From Pseudomonas farris (GTDB lineage Bacteria > Pseudomonadota > Gammaproteobacteria > Pseudomonadales > Pseudomonadaceae), in assembly GCF_019145235.1 (NCBI RefSeq), contig NZ_JAHSTV010000007.1:186001-250000 (forward strand): DNA of 64,000 bases. The letters run 5' to 3'. Below, piece by piece: positions 1 to 7,948 of the stretch. How positions within the stretch are numbered: position 1 is the stretch's first letter; each line of letters starts with the position of its first letter. The notes under the pieces were generated by a model that was given only the letters and a program-made list of their open reading frames with translations, did no database searches and was not told the DNA's origin. Position numbers and translations under genes: made by a program.

Positions 1-593
1 TCTTTGAGCTGATCTTTATCGTCAGGGTTAAACTCCTTTTCCCCGCGCATTTGACGACTCGGGTCACTTGGCGTCTTGAGCATGTTGTCGAGCTTGTCTT
101 CACCCAGGCTGCCCAGCAACGAAGACAGCATATCCTTGAGCTCCCCGGGCGAATCGGAGTTAGTGGCGCCGGATGATTGTCCCCCGAAGGAGTTGTTGCC
201 CAAGCCCTGTTTCGAGTCGGCGCCACCACCCAACATATCGCTGATAAACCCTTCCAGACCTTTGGTGAAAGACTCCGTCTCGTGATTGTTGAGGTAGCCA
301 TCCTCCTTCACTTCATCCTTCCAGCCCCCGACGTTGCCAGTGGCATCGTGAGGCTTGCCGAACGTGTCCGGCTTCTTGTCCATATAATCGGCGACCATGC
401 CCAGCAATGGGCTATCTTGATTGCGAATATTGGCGCCGTCACCGTTCTTTTCGAACAAGGTGTCTTGGAGCAACGATGCGATCTTCCCTGCTGCAGGGTT
501 ACTCGTTTCACTCTTGAAGACAGGACCTGTAGAAAGACTGAAGTTGCTCTGGGATAACCCGGCCTGAGAGGCGCCAATTGAAGAAGGCTGCAT
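1..593 (-). CDS. hrpZ: HrpZ-like harpin, 3' end outside window
   Basis: Harpins are secreted, heat-stable, cysteine-free helper proteins of plant-type (Hrp) type III secretion that act at the host membrane or wall. About 197 codons are visible and the frame is still open at base 1. No cysteine is seen, and Gly, Ser, Asn and Asp are abundant. Residues around 62-120 (LLGMVADYMDKKPDTFGKP, then a GGWKDEVKEDGYL-like stretch) resemble the conserved central region of Pseudomonas syringae HrpZ as I remember it. The ATG lies behind the purine-rich stretch CAAGGAGTAG. It follows the pilin gene by 67 bases on the same strand, the hrpA-hrpZ order of P. syringae, so it probably shares the hrp box at 921-948. 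Family assignment is fairly secure; the exact name used in this species (rsp/hrp) is not. Confidence 0.75.
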   Translation of the reverse strand, partial: MQPSSIGASQAGLSQSNFSLSTGPVFKSETSNPAAGKIASLLQDTLFEKNGDGANIRNQDSPLLGMVADYMDKKPDTFGKPHDATGNVGGWKDEVKEDGYLNNHETESFTKGLEGFISDMLGGGADSKQGLGNNSFGGQSSGATNSDSPGELKDMLSSLLGSLGEDKLDNMLKTPSDPSRQMRGEKEFNPDDKDQLK

Positions 594-660
594 AGTTCTA
601 CTCCTTGAAACTGCGTAAGTCATGGCTCCCCCGACACCCGTCGAGAGAGCACACAACAAC

Positions 661-858
661 TTAGTAGGTGATAGCCTTTGCGGTTTGCACGGCAGCGTTC
701 TGCGCTTTAACTGCAGAATCCTGTTGGCCCGTTGAAATTGCACTATCGGTATCAGCCGTCATTTTGGCCGCCGATGCTGCAGCCTGCTTCGTTGTGTTTG
801 CTGCTGAAGCTGCGTCCATGACGCCCGAAGCTGCGGTCGATGCTGCAAGACTCGCCAT
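661..858 (-). CDS. hrpA: HrpA-like type III pilus subunit (65 aa)
   Basis: Hrp pilins polymerise into the extracellular needle-like pilus of Hrp type III systems. This ORF encodes 65 residues that are almost all Ala, Ser, Thr, Lys and Gln with no cysteine or aromatic until the end. The C-terminus (NAAVQTAKAITY) resembles the NAKGISY end of P. syringae HrpA. The ATG at 858 is chosen because AGGAGT sits just upstream; the longer open frame would run back through the hrp box. It lies between the sigma-54 activator and the harpin, exactly where hrpA is found. At 65 aa it is far shorter than the roughly 110 aa of P. syringae pilins. The assignment rests on composition, C-terminus, position and promoter. 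Confidence 0.7.
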   Translation of the reverse strand: MASLAASTAASGVMDAASAANTTKQAAASAAKMTADTDSAISTGQQDSAVKAQNAAVQTAKAITY

Positions 859-920
859 TTTTATTACTCCTGATAGTCGAAGGGGGGTTCGAACACCTTG
901 GATCAATGATGTTCGATCAA

Positions 921-948
921 TGAGTGGCCCCTTCGACAAACCAGTTCC
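921..948 (-). promoter_or_regulatory. hrp box (HrpL/RspL-type ECF promoter) for hrpA-hrpZ
   Basis: Read on the minus strand this is GGAACT, 15 bases, then CCACTCA. It matches the HrpL promoter consensus GGAACC-N15/16-CCACNNA except for one base. It ends 63 bases upstream of the pilin ATG and downstream of the activator gene, so it should drive the pilin-harpin operon. Confidence 0.8.
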
Positions 949-1014
949 AACGTCATTTGAAAGATACGAAAGTTAAATACGTTCACAGCCACTCGCAGGC
1001 GATTGAGTAGCGAC

Positions 1015-1938
1015 CTAAGCCCCAGCAGAATTGATGTTCAGGCTTTTCATTCGGTGATAGAGGGTGCGTCGGGGTATGCCCAGCTCACGGATCACCGCGT
1101 CGATGCATTTCGGATGTCGGGAAAGGGAGTCCTGAATCAATGCTTTTTCGAACAGTTGCAGATAGATCTTGAGCGGCGCCATCGGTTTCATTGCACAGCA
1201 GCCTTCCCCCTGCAAAGGTGGCATGCCCAGAACGAAACGCTCGGCCGCGCATTTGAGTTCCCGAATATTTCCCGGCCAGCGATGACTAAGTAGCAGCTTG
1301 AGCAGATCCGGTCCCTTCAGCGGGGTCGGCTGGCTATGTTTGCAGGTGGCTTCATGAACGAAGCGCTCGAACAATATCGGTATATGGTCCAGACACGAAC
1401 GCAGGGTCGGCATCTGAATCTTGATGACATTGAGACGAAAGAACAAATCCCGACGGAATCGCCCTTCTTCGACCAGCTTTTCCAATGGGGTTTGCGTGGC
1501 CACGATCACCCGCAGATCCAGGGATACGAAGCGGGTCGAGCCCAGACGTTCGATCCCGCGCATTTCAAGGACCCTGAGCAGCTTGGCCTGCAACAACAAC
1601 GGCATACTGTCGACTTCGTCCAGATACAGCGTGCCCTGATCCGATGCCTCGATATAACCCGCTCTGGACTTTGATGCGCCGGTGTAGGCCCCCGCCATGA
1701 CACCGAACAATTCACTTTCTGCCAACTGCTCCGGCACTGCTGCGCAGTTCAGCGCAATCAGGGGGCCTTCACGACGAGACAACTGATGAATGCGTCGCGC
1801 CAGCGTATCCTTGCCCGTCCCGGTTTCGCCCTCCAGAACCATATCGACCTTGAGCGGGGCGGCCTTTCTTATGAAGGACTGCAGCGTGCCAAAGATATCG
1901 AGAATCTCATGATCCATCTGTAAACATTCAATATTCAT
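1015..1938 (-). CDS. rspR: HrpR/HrpS-type sigma-54 enhancer-binding activator
   Basis: This 307-residue AAA+ activator has no N-terminal receiver or sensor domain, as in HrpR, HrpS and RspR, which activate transcription of the hrpL/rspL sigma factor. Visible motifs are Walker A GETGTGKD (about 37-44), the sigma-54 contact loop GAYTGA (about 82-87, the Tyr variant I recall in HrpS), Walker B LYLDEVDSM, the arginine-finger stretch FRRDLFFRLN, and a C-terminal Fis-type helix-turn-helix (IRELGIPRRTLYHRMKSL). It sits directly upstream of the pilin gene on the same strand, as hrpS does in P. syringae. Only one such activator is present here; no second copy lies in the next kilobase upstream. Family is certain; rspR versus hrpS is a naming choice. 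Confidence 0.85.
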   Translation of the reverse strand: MNIECLQMDHEILDIFGTLQSFIRKAAPLKVDMVLEGETGTGKDTLARRIHQLSRREGPLIALNCAAVPEQLAESELFGVMAGAYTGASKSRAGYIEASDQGTLYLDEVDSMPLLLQAKLLRVLEMRGIERLGSTRFVSLDLRVIVATQTPLEKLVEEGRFRRDLFFRLNVIKIQMPTLRSCLDHIPILFERFVHEATCKHSQPTPLKGPDLLKLLLSHRWPGNIRELKCAAERFVLGMPPLQGEGCCAMKPMAPLKIYLQLFEKALIQDSLSRHPKCIDAVIRELGIPRRTLYHRMKSLNINSAGA

Positions 1939-2837
1939 AGAGTCCCCAACCCAATAATCTCTTCAATTGAAGCTTGGGAATACCTGAAACTGTTCCACTC
2001 TTGGTTCCCGTACCGTACCAAGCAAAACGGCATCCTCCAATGGTTAACTCATACACTCCGACTCCTTATTCGCCCGCTATCAACGTATTACTCCGGGAAG
2101 GGAAGTCAGCCGCAAAATGAATTAGATTCATCTTGAATACCATGAATGATGGGTATGTGCCACATCGGCTTTCGATTCAGCCCCCTCTGTTGCCAAAATA
2201 CTACTGTCTTTAGTGGCCACATTCGGTTTACCGAACACTATTCCAGTAAGCTATAGCTATCACTCAAGGCAACTTGGTTTTATGAAAGGGATAATCAATA
2301 ATGTCATGATTTGCATTGTCATTGTTTTGTCACCGCCCCACATTAAAATTACCTGACTGAGCATTGTTAGTGGGCAATGTAAAAGAAATCAATCTCACTT
2401 TCGATGCCTACTCTCTGAATCAAGAACACTGACAGATCAATTAGCTGGGCAATACGCCATCATCGAACAGGTGACGCATTCAGTATAAGCCGCGCAACTA
2501 CGTCGACTGTCTTTATAGACCTCCAACATGTCTGGCAGGCCAGCAATCCTTGCCAAACGCAAGGCCAGGCATAGCAACCTAGGTCGCCGCGAGCATGAGT
2601 TGCTTTCATTTTGGCCAGAAACACCTCAGTTCTGATAGAGGACACTGGCTCAACAGACTTGATGCTCATGAAAAGCGCTCACACTGATACTCGGCTGGGC
2701 TCGTCAGTTGCACGAAGACTCCTAGCCATGCCTTGCGCACGGAAATTCGCGATGGCGAATACCTCTTGCAAGTGCTCCGACAAAGAACTGATTGAGATGC
2801 CAGAAGCGCCTGAGCAGCTTTCCTCCATGGTTCGCCG
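1939..2837. other. Long non-coding, partly AT-rich divergent region of the hrp locus
   Basis: About 900 bases between the activator and the effector promoter hold no ORF with convincing codon use. The part from about 1960 to 2470 is visibly more AT-rich than the rest of the window, which fits horizontally acquired DNA. It must contain the activator's promoter, but I could not identify a clear sigma-54 or hrp-box element there. Confidence 0.5.
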
Positions 2838-2866
2838 GGAACCGAGCCGTGCAACCGTGCCACTCA
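2838..2866 (+). promoter_or_regulatory. Perfect hrp box upstream of the cyclase effector
   Basis: GGAACC at 2838-2843, sixteen bases, then CCACTCA at 2860-2866: an exact match to GGAACC-N16-CCACNNA recognised by HrpL-family ECF sigma factors. It points rightwards, and its -10 half ends 50 bases before the ATG at 2917. This is the main evidence that the downstream locus belongs to the type III regulon. Confidence 0.85.
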
Positions 2867-2916
2867 GAGAAAAGGCATCAGACCTGACCGTCTTGGGTAG
2901 ACGTCACAATGTTGCC

Positions 2917-3303
2917 ATGTCATTTCTCGTGACAAGGAAAAGCGCCGTGCCTTATAGAACGATCATCCCGACACTCGCTGCCAGCACCTCGAATGTACAA
3001 CTGTCGACGGTCGTTCGACCGAGCCTGGAGCAACGGTCCCAACGGCCGACCCAACACGCCTCGATCGGCCTCACCAATTTAGGCATGCGTCAGCACCAGA
3101 GTATCGGCCAACAGCGCCAGGATACCCGGGCGCCCCCCCAGCAAAGAGCAATTCACCCATCCTCCACCCGCCACACGGCCCGCACTTTCAGCGACCAGAA
3201 TGCCAAAGGTCCAACAAGCGCCAGCACCAGGGATTCGTCCACCTTCGAGCTCCACGGTAACAACGCACAGATCACCACAGGAGTCCTCAACAGCCCCCCC
3301 TGA
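2917..3303 (+). pseudogene. N-terminal fragment of a type III effector, out of frame with its cyclase domain
   Basis: From the first ATG after the hrp box the frame encodes 128 residues and stops at 3301-3303, directly after a run of seven C at 3294-3300. The start MSFLVTRKSAVP has no acidic residue in the first twelve and a leucine at position 4, and the segment is rich in Ser, Thr and Gln: the usual look of a type III secretion signal. One extra C in the tract would continue the reading straight into the cyclase frame (PPLKIPGKAQLAQL) and give one protein of 435 residues. I therefore read this as the 5' part of a frameshifted gene. Slippage-dependent expression or a sequencing error in the homopolymer are alternatives. 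Confidence 0.6.
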
Positions 3304-3386
3304 AAATCCCCGGCAAAGCGCAGCTCGCGCAACTGACCGGCATCCATGCAGAAAAGAATGGCAGGAGCCGAATCTCTGATGAGTTT

Positions 3387-4223
3387 GTGTGGTCCGGGCA
3401 TATGGGGGCACTTGAAGAAGCTTCTAGAAAAGGTAATTTTGCCGTCAGCTTCAGGTCAGCAGGAAAAGCGACACTGGATGCTTTAGCGAGAGGCGCCGCG
3501 GCTAAAGGGCATGACATCCTCGAAAAAACCATCAAGAAGAGTTCTATCGAAAACGCCTACGGCGCTGAAAAAGCACCCAGTGTGCTAGCGGCAGTAAAGT
3601 CGGCCGGAATTGAAGGGTATGTCGGTCACTGGAACAGTACGGGGTTGGTCGGTATTTATCTAAGCGGCAAAAATGAACATGACAAGCCCATCTACCCGAT
3701 TGATATCAAGGATCTTGAAAGCAGTCTGGCTTCCTTGAAGAGCAAGGTGAACTGGCCAACTATTCCCTTTACCGGGGATTATGACATGCACGACCTTATT
3801 ACATTTCGTGGCGCGGGGCCGCCACGCACCGTATTGGCGGACTCAAAAGAGGAGAAAGACATCATTGACCTGATGAACAGGCAGGTCGCTGAAGTTGACC
3901 CGAACAGACCCTTTGAAGTTAAACAGCGAAATACGATCAGGCATGGCCCTCAAGTCAACTTCTTTTCCCATATGGTGGCTTCTGAATCTGAAGTGGTGGC
4001 TAAATCCGGTGGTGTTCTGGGGGCTGTCGCACGGCCGGGGGAGTTTCCAGTGGCGATGCTCGATAGGGGGCAGTGGACGGTTCTCGAAAATATCAAACAG
4101 TTGGATTCATACTATTCAAATGTCGGGGCACGAATTAAGGAAAGCTGGAAGCCCGGAGGTGTTCGACACTTTAAGGACGAGAAGATCGTCAACCTGGAGC
4201 GGATGCCTTATTGCAGCCGATGA
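3387..4223 (+). CDS. ExoY/CyaA/edema-factor-like nucleotidyl cyclase domain, probable type III effector
   Basis: The frame encodes 278 residues from a GTG; it is open upstream to 3261, so the true start is uncertain. It resembles calmodulin- or actin-activated toxin cyclases such as ExoY and CyaA, which raise cAMP or cGMP inside host cells. Landmarks in this numbering: Lys40 and Lys47, seven residues apart as in the CyaA pair (ATKGLGVHAK) that binds ATP; a metal-binding TGDYD with Asp131 and Asp133, compare TADID in CyaA; and RHGPQVN with His186 and Asn191, compare QHGTEQNN. A FPVAMLDRGQWTVLENIKQL-like segment matches the region after that histidine. About 25 extra residues follow Asn191. The N-terminal secretion part is one frame away (2917-3303). 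Family assignment is by remembered motifs only; activity is unproven. Confidence 0.7.
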   Translation: MWSGHMGALEEASRKGNFAVSFRSAGKATLDALARGAAAKGHDILEKTIKKSSIENAYGAEKAPSVLAAVKSAGIEGYVGHWNSTGLVGIYLSGKNEHDKPIYPIDIKDLESSLASLKSKVNWPTIPFTGDYDMHDLITFRGAGPPRTVLADSKEEKDIIDLMNRQVAEVDPNRPFEVKQRNTIRHGPQVNFFSHMVASESEVVAKSGGVLGAVARPGEFPVAMLDRGQWTVLENIKQLDSYYSNVGARIKESWKPGGVRHFKDEKIVNLERMPYCSR

Positions 4224-4273
4224 TTCTGCCGGGCTGGTCACCTTGAAGTCTCACATCCTTTGATCTTGAAGGG

Positions 4274-7200
4274 CTAGAAATCCCGCTTGTAGAAGATGTC
4301 CAGCGAACTGGCCACGCCGCTGGCGGCTTCGAGGTAGACCTTTTTGCTCAGTTTGTAGCGCAAGGCGATGGTGTTGGCCGGTTCGAAAACCCCGACGCCA
4401 TAACGCAGGCTGAGTTTTTCCGAAATGTTGCCGCTGGCTACCACGGCGGTGTTGGCGCCGCTGCCTTGAGTATCGAGCTGGAAGTCCTGAATACCCAGAT
4501 CCTTGGCCAACCCGCTAGTCACCCCCGAACTACCCATCAAACCCAACCCGAGAGCGGCCTGGGCGAGCATGTTGTTGTCTTCACCAGTGGTGCTTAGCGG
4601 ACGCCCCAGCACCAGATAGGATAACGCCTGCTCCTGACTCATCGCCGGTTCGGAAAAGATCTGCGTGGTCGGCTGCTCGGCGCTGCCACTCAGGCGAATG
4701 CCGGCGATGACGTCGTCTGTCTGGCGAATCGCTTCGATGTCCAGGTATGGCTGATCGATCGGACCTGCAAACAGCAATCGCGCCCGGCGCACCGTCAGTC
4801 GCTGACCGTAGGCGCGATAACGTCCGTCGTTGAGCCACAGCTCGCCACGGGTGTCCATGTTGTCGCCGATGTGCACCTGGCCTTGCAGGTTGGCAGTCAA
4901 GCCGAATCCGGCAAAGCTGAGTTTGTCCTGCCCGACCACTACATCGATGTCCATCGCCATGGCCATCGGCGGTTTACCTTCTTCGGTCTGCTGACCGACG
5001 ATTACCGTGTCATCGGAGACCTTGACCGTGGACGGCGGCAGTTCGCGCACGGTGATTTCACCCTTGGGCACCAGCACTTTGCCGACGATTGCCAGTCTGT
5101 CGTCCTTCATGGAGATCTTCAGGTCCGGCGCGACTTCCAGCGCGGCGTAGGGTTCGACGGTGACCGGCAACTGCGAGCCCTTGAGCGCCAGATCCACGAC
5201 CAGCGCCTGGCCCCAGGCGATGTTGCCATTGAGGCTGCCCTGCCCGGCCTTGCCGCTTTTCCAACCGCCGTTCAGTTGCACGGTTTCCCCGGCAATCACG
5301 GCTTGAAGTTGCAAGGCTTCGAGCGCCATCGGCAGTTCAGGCCCGGAGATTTCACCGTCGCGCAGCTCAAGGTTGCCATTGACCAGCGGCGCCAGCAGTC
5401 CGCCGGACAATGTGCCGCTGCCGCTCAAATGCCCGGTGAGTTTCTCGACCATCGGCACAAACGGCCGCGCCACCGACAAGTCCAGACCACTGAGGCGGAA
5501 TGAACCGGTCAGCGGTTTGTTCTTCGGCAGCGGGTTGATCTGCGCCTGAACCATCAGTTCACCGAGCTTGCCGCCGACAAAGTTGAGGTCGGTGTCGATG
5601 CGTTTTGGCGTGAGTTTGCTGGTGAGTTTCAGGGTCTGGTACGGGAATTCCAGCCATTGCTCCTTCTCGCGCATACGCAAGGTGCCGCCACTGGCGTCGA
5701 TGCTGATCTGGCCGTTCGGGCCGCTGGCCGGCAGGTCCAGTTGCAGGTCGGCGTTGAGCTTGCCCTTCCAGGCAAAATCCTTAGGCAACCATTGCGCCAA
5801 ACTGTCGATCGGGAACTGCTTGAGGTGATAACGCAGCTTCGGCTCGGGCATCAAGCGCTGGTCTTCGCCGCACAGACTGGCCGGGCCGGACATCCAGCAA
5901 TGGGCGCCGAAGTTGATTTTACCGTCCGCCAGTCGCTCAAGCTTCGCCGGATTTTGCAGCTTCCAGTCCTGACCGCCAGCCTGGATATCGCCACTGGCCA
6001 GACGCCCGCGCCAATTGCCCTTATCCAGCGTGCCGTCGAGACCGAGCGCCAGTTTCAGCTTCGGTCCTTGCAGGTCGAGGGCGAGTTTCTGGTTTTTGAT
6101 GTCGCCCTGACCACTGGCGGTCAACGTGCCCAGTGACGTATCGCCGGTCTGAATGCCGCTGCCTTTGAGGTCGATCTTCGCCCGCTGAGCGTTGTCGAGT
6201 GTGGCGTCCAGATTGAGGCTTTGCAGACGATTGTCTTCGAAGGCCAGTTGCGTGCCTTGCAGGCCGAGTTTGCCTTGTGGCGCTTTGAGCGTGCCGGCGA
6301 CATCGACCCGACCATTGAGCTGACCACGCAGTTGCGGCCAGAGCTGGGCCAGACGCGGCATCTTGATGTCGATCCGGCCGGCGAGTTTCTGTTGCAGGCT
6401 GCCTTGGCCGTTGATGCTGTTGTCACCGAGGCGAATCTGCAATGTGCTGAGGTTCCATTGCTCGCCACCGCCATCGGCCTTGGCTTGCAATACGGCCGGT
6501 TGCCCGCGCAGCTTGCCTTTCAGGTCCAGGTCGGCGGTCAGGCTGAGTTTTTCATTCTTCATCTCACCCTTGCTGCGTAACGGGCCGGCCAAGGTGCCTG
6601 GCAACTCCGCGAGCCAGTACGCCGGGTTGATTGCCGAGAGGTCCAGCGCCGTATCCCAGGCGATACCGTCGGCAAACTGCAGGTTCAAATGCCCTTCGGC
6701 CTTGCCCTGTCCGGCTTCGAGTTTGAATTGCGGCAGGTGGATTTTGGTCAGATCGCCGCTGAACGGGCTGTTCAGACTGAACGCCCCGGCCGGGCCATCC
6801 AGTGCGGCTTTGAAGTTACCGATGTAGTTGCCGTCGGTGTAGGAGACCTCACCGTTGAAACTGCGCAGCGCCACTTGCGGCTCGTCGATCAGCGGATAGA
6901 GACGGTGCCACGGGAAATCCAGCCAGTCGATTTTCGCTTCAGCACTCAGGCCTTTGCTCCAGTCCACAAGCCCTGTGAGCTTGAGGCTTTGTTTGTCGTT
7001 GGCCGTCAGATCAAGGCCGGCGATTTGCGCGCCCTTGGCGTCGACCTTGCCTTGCAGCACCAGCGCAACCGGGCCAAGCTCGGCGGGCAACGTGGCTTTG
7101 CCGACCAACTGGTAACCGTTTTTCAGGTCGCCGTCGCCGGTGAGTTCCAGTTGATTGAGTTGCAAGGTATCCGGTAGATCGGCGCTGGGTTTGAAGCCGT

Positions 7201-7948
7201 CGGCGGTGATGCGCACTTTGGCAGGCAGGTTTTCCGCCAGTGGTTGCAGCTCGCCAGTGAGTTGGCCGTTCAAGTAGCCGCTGCTGTCGGCTTTCAAGTT
7301 CAGGGTTTTCAGCAAATCACCGTCGACCTTCAGGGCCAGTGCCCATGGTTCGGTACCCGGCGACGGCAAGGTCAGTTTGCCTTCAGCGGTCAGCGGCCAG
7401 TTACCGCTCGGTCGCAACAGGCCGGACAGGTTCAGGCTCAGTTCATCACGCTGCAAATGCACCGAGTCGATCTGCAACCCCTTCTCGGTCCAGTGCGCCG
7501 CCAGTTGCAGCCCCTTGAGTTCTTCACTGCCGTTGAACAGCAGGCGGCCGATTTTGACGTCGCCCAATTCGATGGCCAGCGGCAATTTCAAGTCCGGCAG
7601 ACTGATCGGGCCGCTGCTTTCCTCTTCCACGCTCGGCGGGAATTGCAGGCTGACCTGCTCGGCCTGCAATTGCTCGATGCACAACGTCATGCGCATCAGG
7701 CACAGCGGCGACCAGGCGAAAATCGCTTTGTTCAGCTCAACCCGGCTGCTGTTCTGCTGCCACACCAGATGATCGGCGCTCCACTGCCCACCCAAACGGC
7801 CCTGGAAATTCTCCACGGCCAAACCCGGCACAAACCCCAGCGCCCAGCGACTGCCCGTCGGAGTGCCCAGCACGCTGATCAGTGTCAGCACGATCAGCAT
7901 CAGCAGCGCCGGAATCGCCAGCAGCGTTATTTTCAAACCACGCTTCAC
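4274..7948 (-). CDS. tamB: TamB, inner-membrane-anchored translocation and assembly protein
   Basis: TamB spans the periplasm as a long beta-taco and works with TamA in outer-membrane protein assembly and phospholipid transport. The 1224-residue product has an N-terminal transmembrane anchor (LLAIPALLMLIVLTLISVLG, about 8-27), a very long repetitive beta-rich AsmA-like body, and the conserved C-terminal DUF490 region ending in YKRDF. Length fits the family (about 1220-1260). Its start overlaps the tamA stop by four bases (ATGA), so translation is probably coupled in a tamA-tamB operon read leftwards. Nothing unusual apart from its neighbour: the hrp-associated effector ends only about 50 bases from its stop. 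Confidence 0.95.
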   Translation of the reverse strand: MKRGLKITLLAIPALLMLIVLTLISVLGTPTGSRWALGFVPGLAVENFQGRLGGQWSADHLVWQQNSSRVELNKAIFAWSPLCLMRMTLCIEQLQAEQVSLQFPPSVEEESSGPISLPDLKLPLAIELGDVKIGRLLFNGSEELKGLQLAAHWTEKGLQIDSVHLQRDELSLNLSGLLRPSGNWPLTAEGKLTLPSPGTEPWALALKVDGDLLKTLNLKADSSGYLNGQLTGELQPLAENLPAKVRITADGFKPSADLPDTLQLNQLELTGDGDLKNGYQLVGKATLPAELGPVALVLQGKVDAKGAQIAGLDLTANDKQSLKLTGLVDWSKGLSAEAKIDWLDFPWHRLYPLIDEPQVALRSFNGEVSYTDGNYIGNFKAALDGPAGAFSLNSPFSGDLTKIHLPQFKLEAGQGKAEGHLNLQFADGIAWDTALDLSAINPAYWLAELPGTLAGPLRSKGEMKNEKLSLTADLDLKGKLRGQPAVLQAKADGGGEQWNLSTLQIRLGDNSINGQGSLQQKLAGRIDIKMPRLAQLWPQLRGQLNGRVDVAGTLKAPQGKLGLQGTQLAFEDNRLQSLNLDATLDNAQRAKIDLKGSGIQTGDTSLGTLTASGQGDIKNQKLALDLQGPKLKLALGLDGTLDKGNWRGRLASGDIQAGGQDWKLQNPAKLERLADGKINFGAHCWMSGPASLCGEDQRLMPEPKLRYHLKQFPIDSLAQWLPKDFAWKGKLNADLQLDLPASGPNGQISIDASGGTLRMREKEQWLEFPYQTLKLTSKLTPKRIDTDLNFVGGKLGELMVQAQINPLPKNKPLTGSFRLSGLDLSVARPFVPMVEKLTGHLSGSGTLSGGLLAPLVNGNLELRDGEISGPELPMALEALQLQAVIAGETVQLNGGWKSGKAGQGSLNGNIAWGQALVVDLALKGSQLPVTVEPYAALEVAPDLKISMKDDRLAIVGKVLVPKGEITVRELPPSTVKVSDDTVIVGQQTEEGKPPMAMAMDIDVVVGQDKLSFAGFGLTANLQGQVHIGDNMDTRGELWLNDGRYRAYGQRLTVRRARLLFAGPIDQPYLDIEAIRQTDDVIAGIRLSGSAEQPTTQIFSEPAMSQEQALSYLVLGRPLSTTGEDNNMLAQAALGLGLMGSSGVTSGLAKDLGIQDFQLDTQGSGANTAVVASGNISEKLSLRYGVGVFEPANTIALRYKLSKKVYLEAASGVASSLDIFYKRDF

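Noticed and set aside
2611..2916. TTG-started extension of the effector N-terminal frame
   Set aside because: It would place the start upstream of the hrp box at 2838-2866, so the HrpL transcript could not encode it; the ATG at 2917 fits the promoter.
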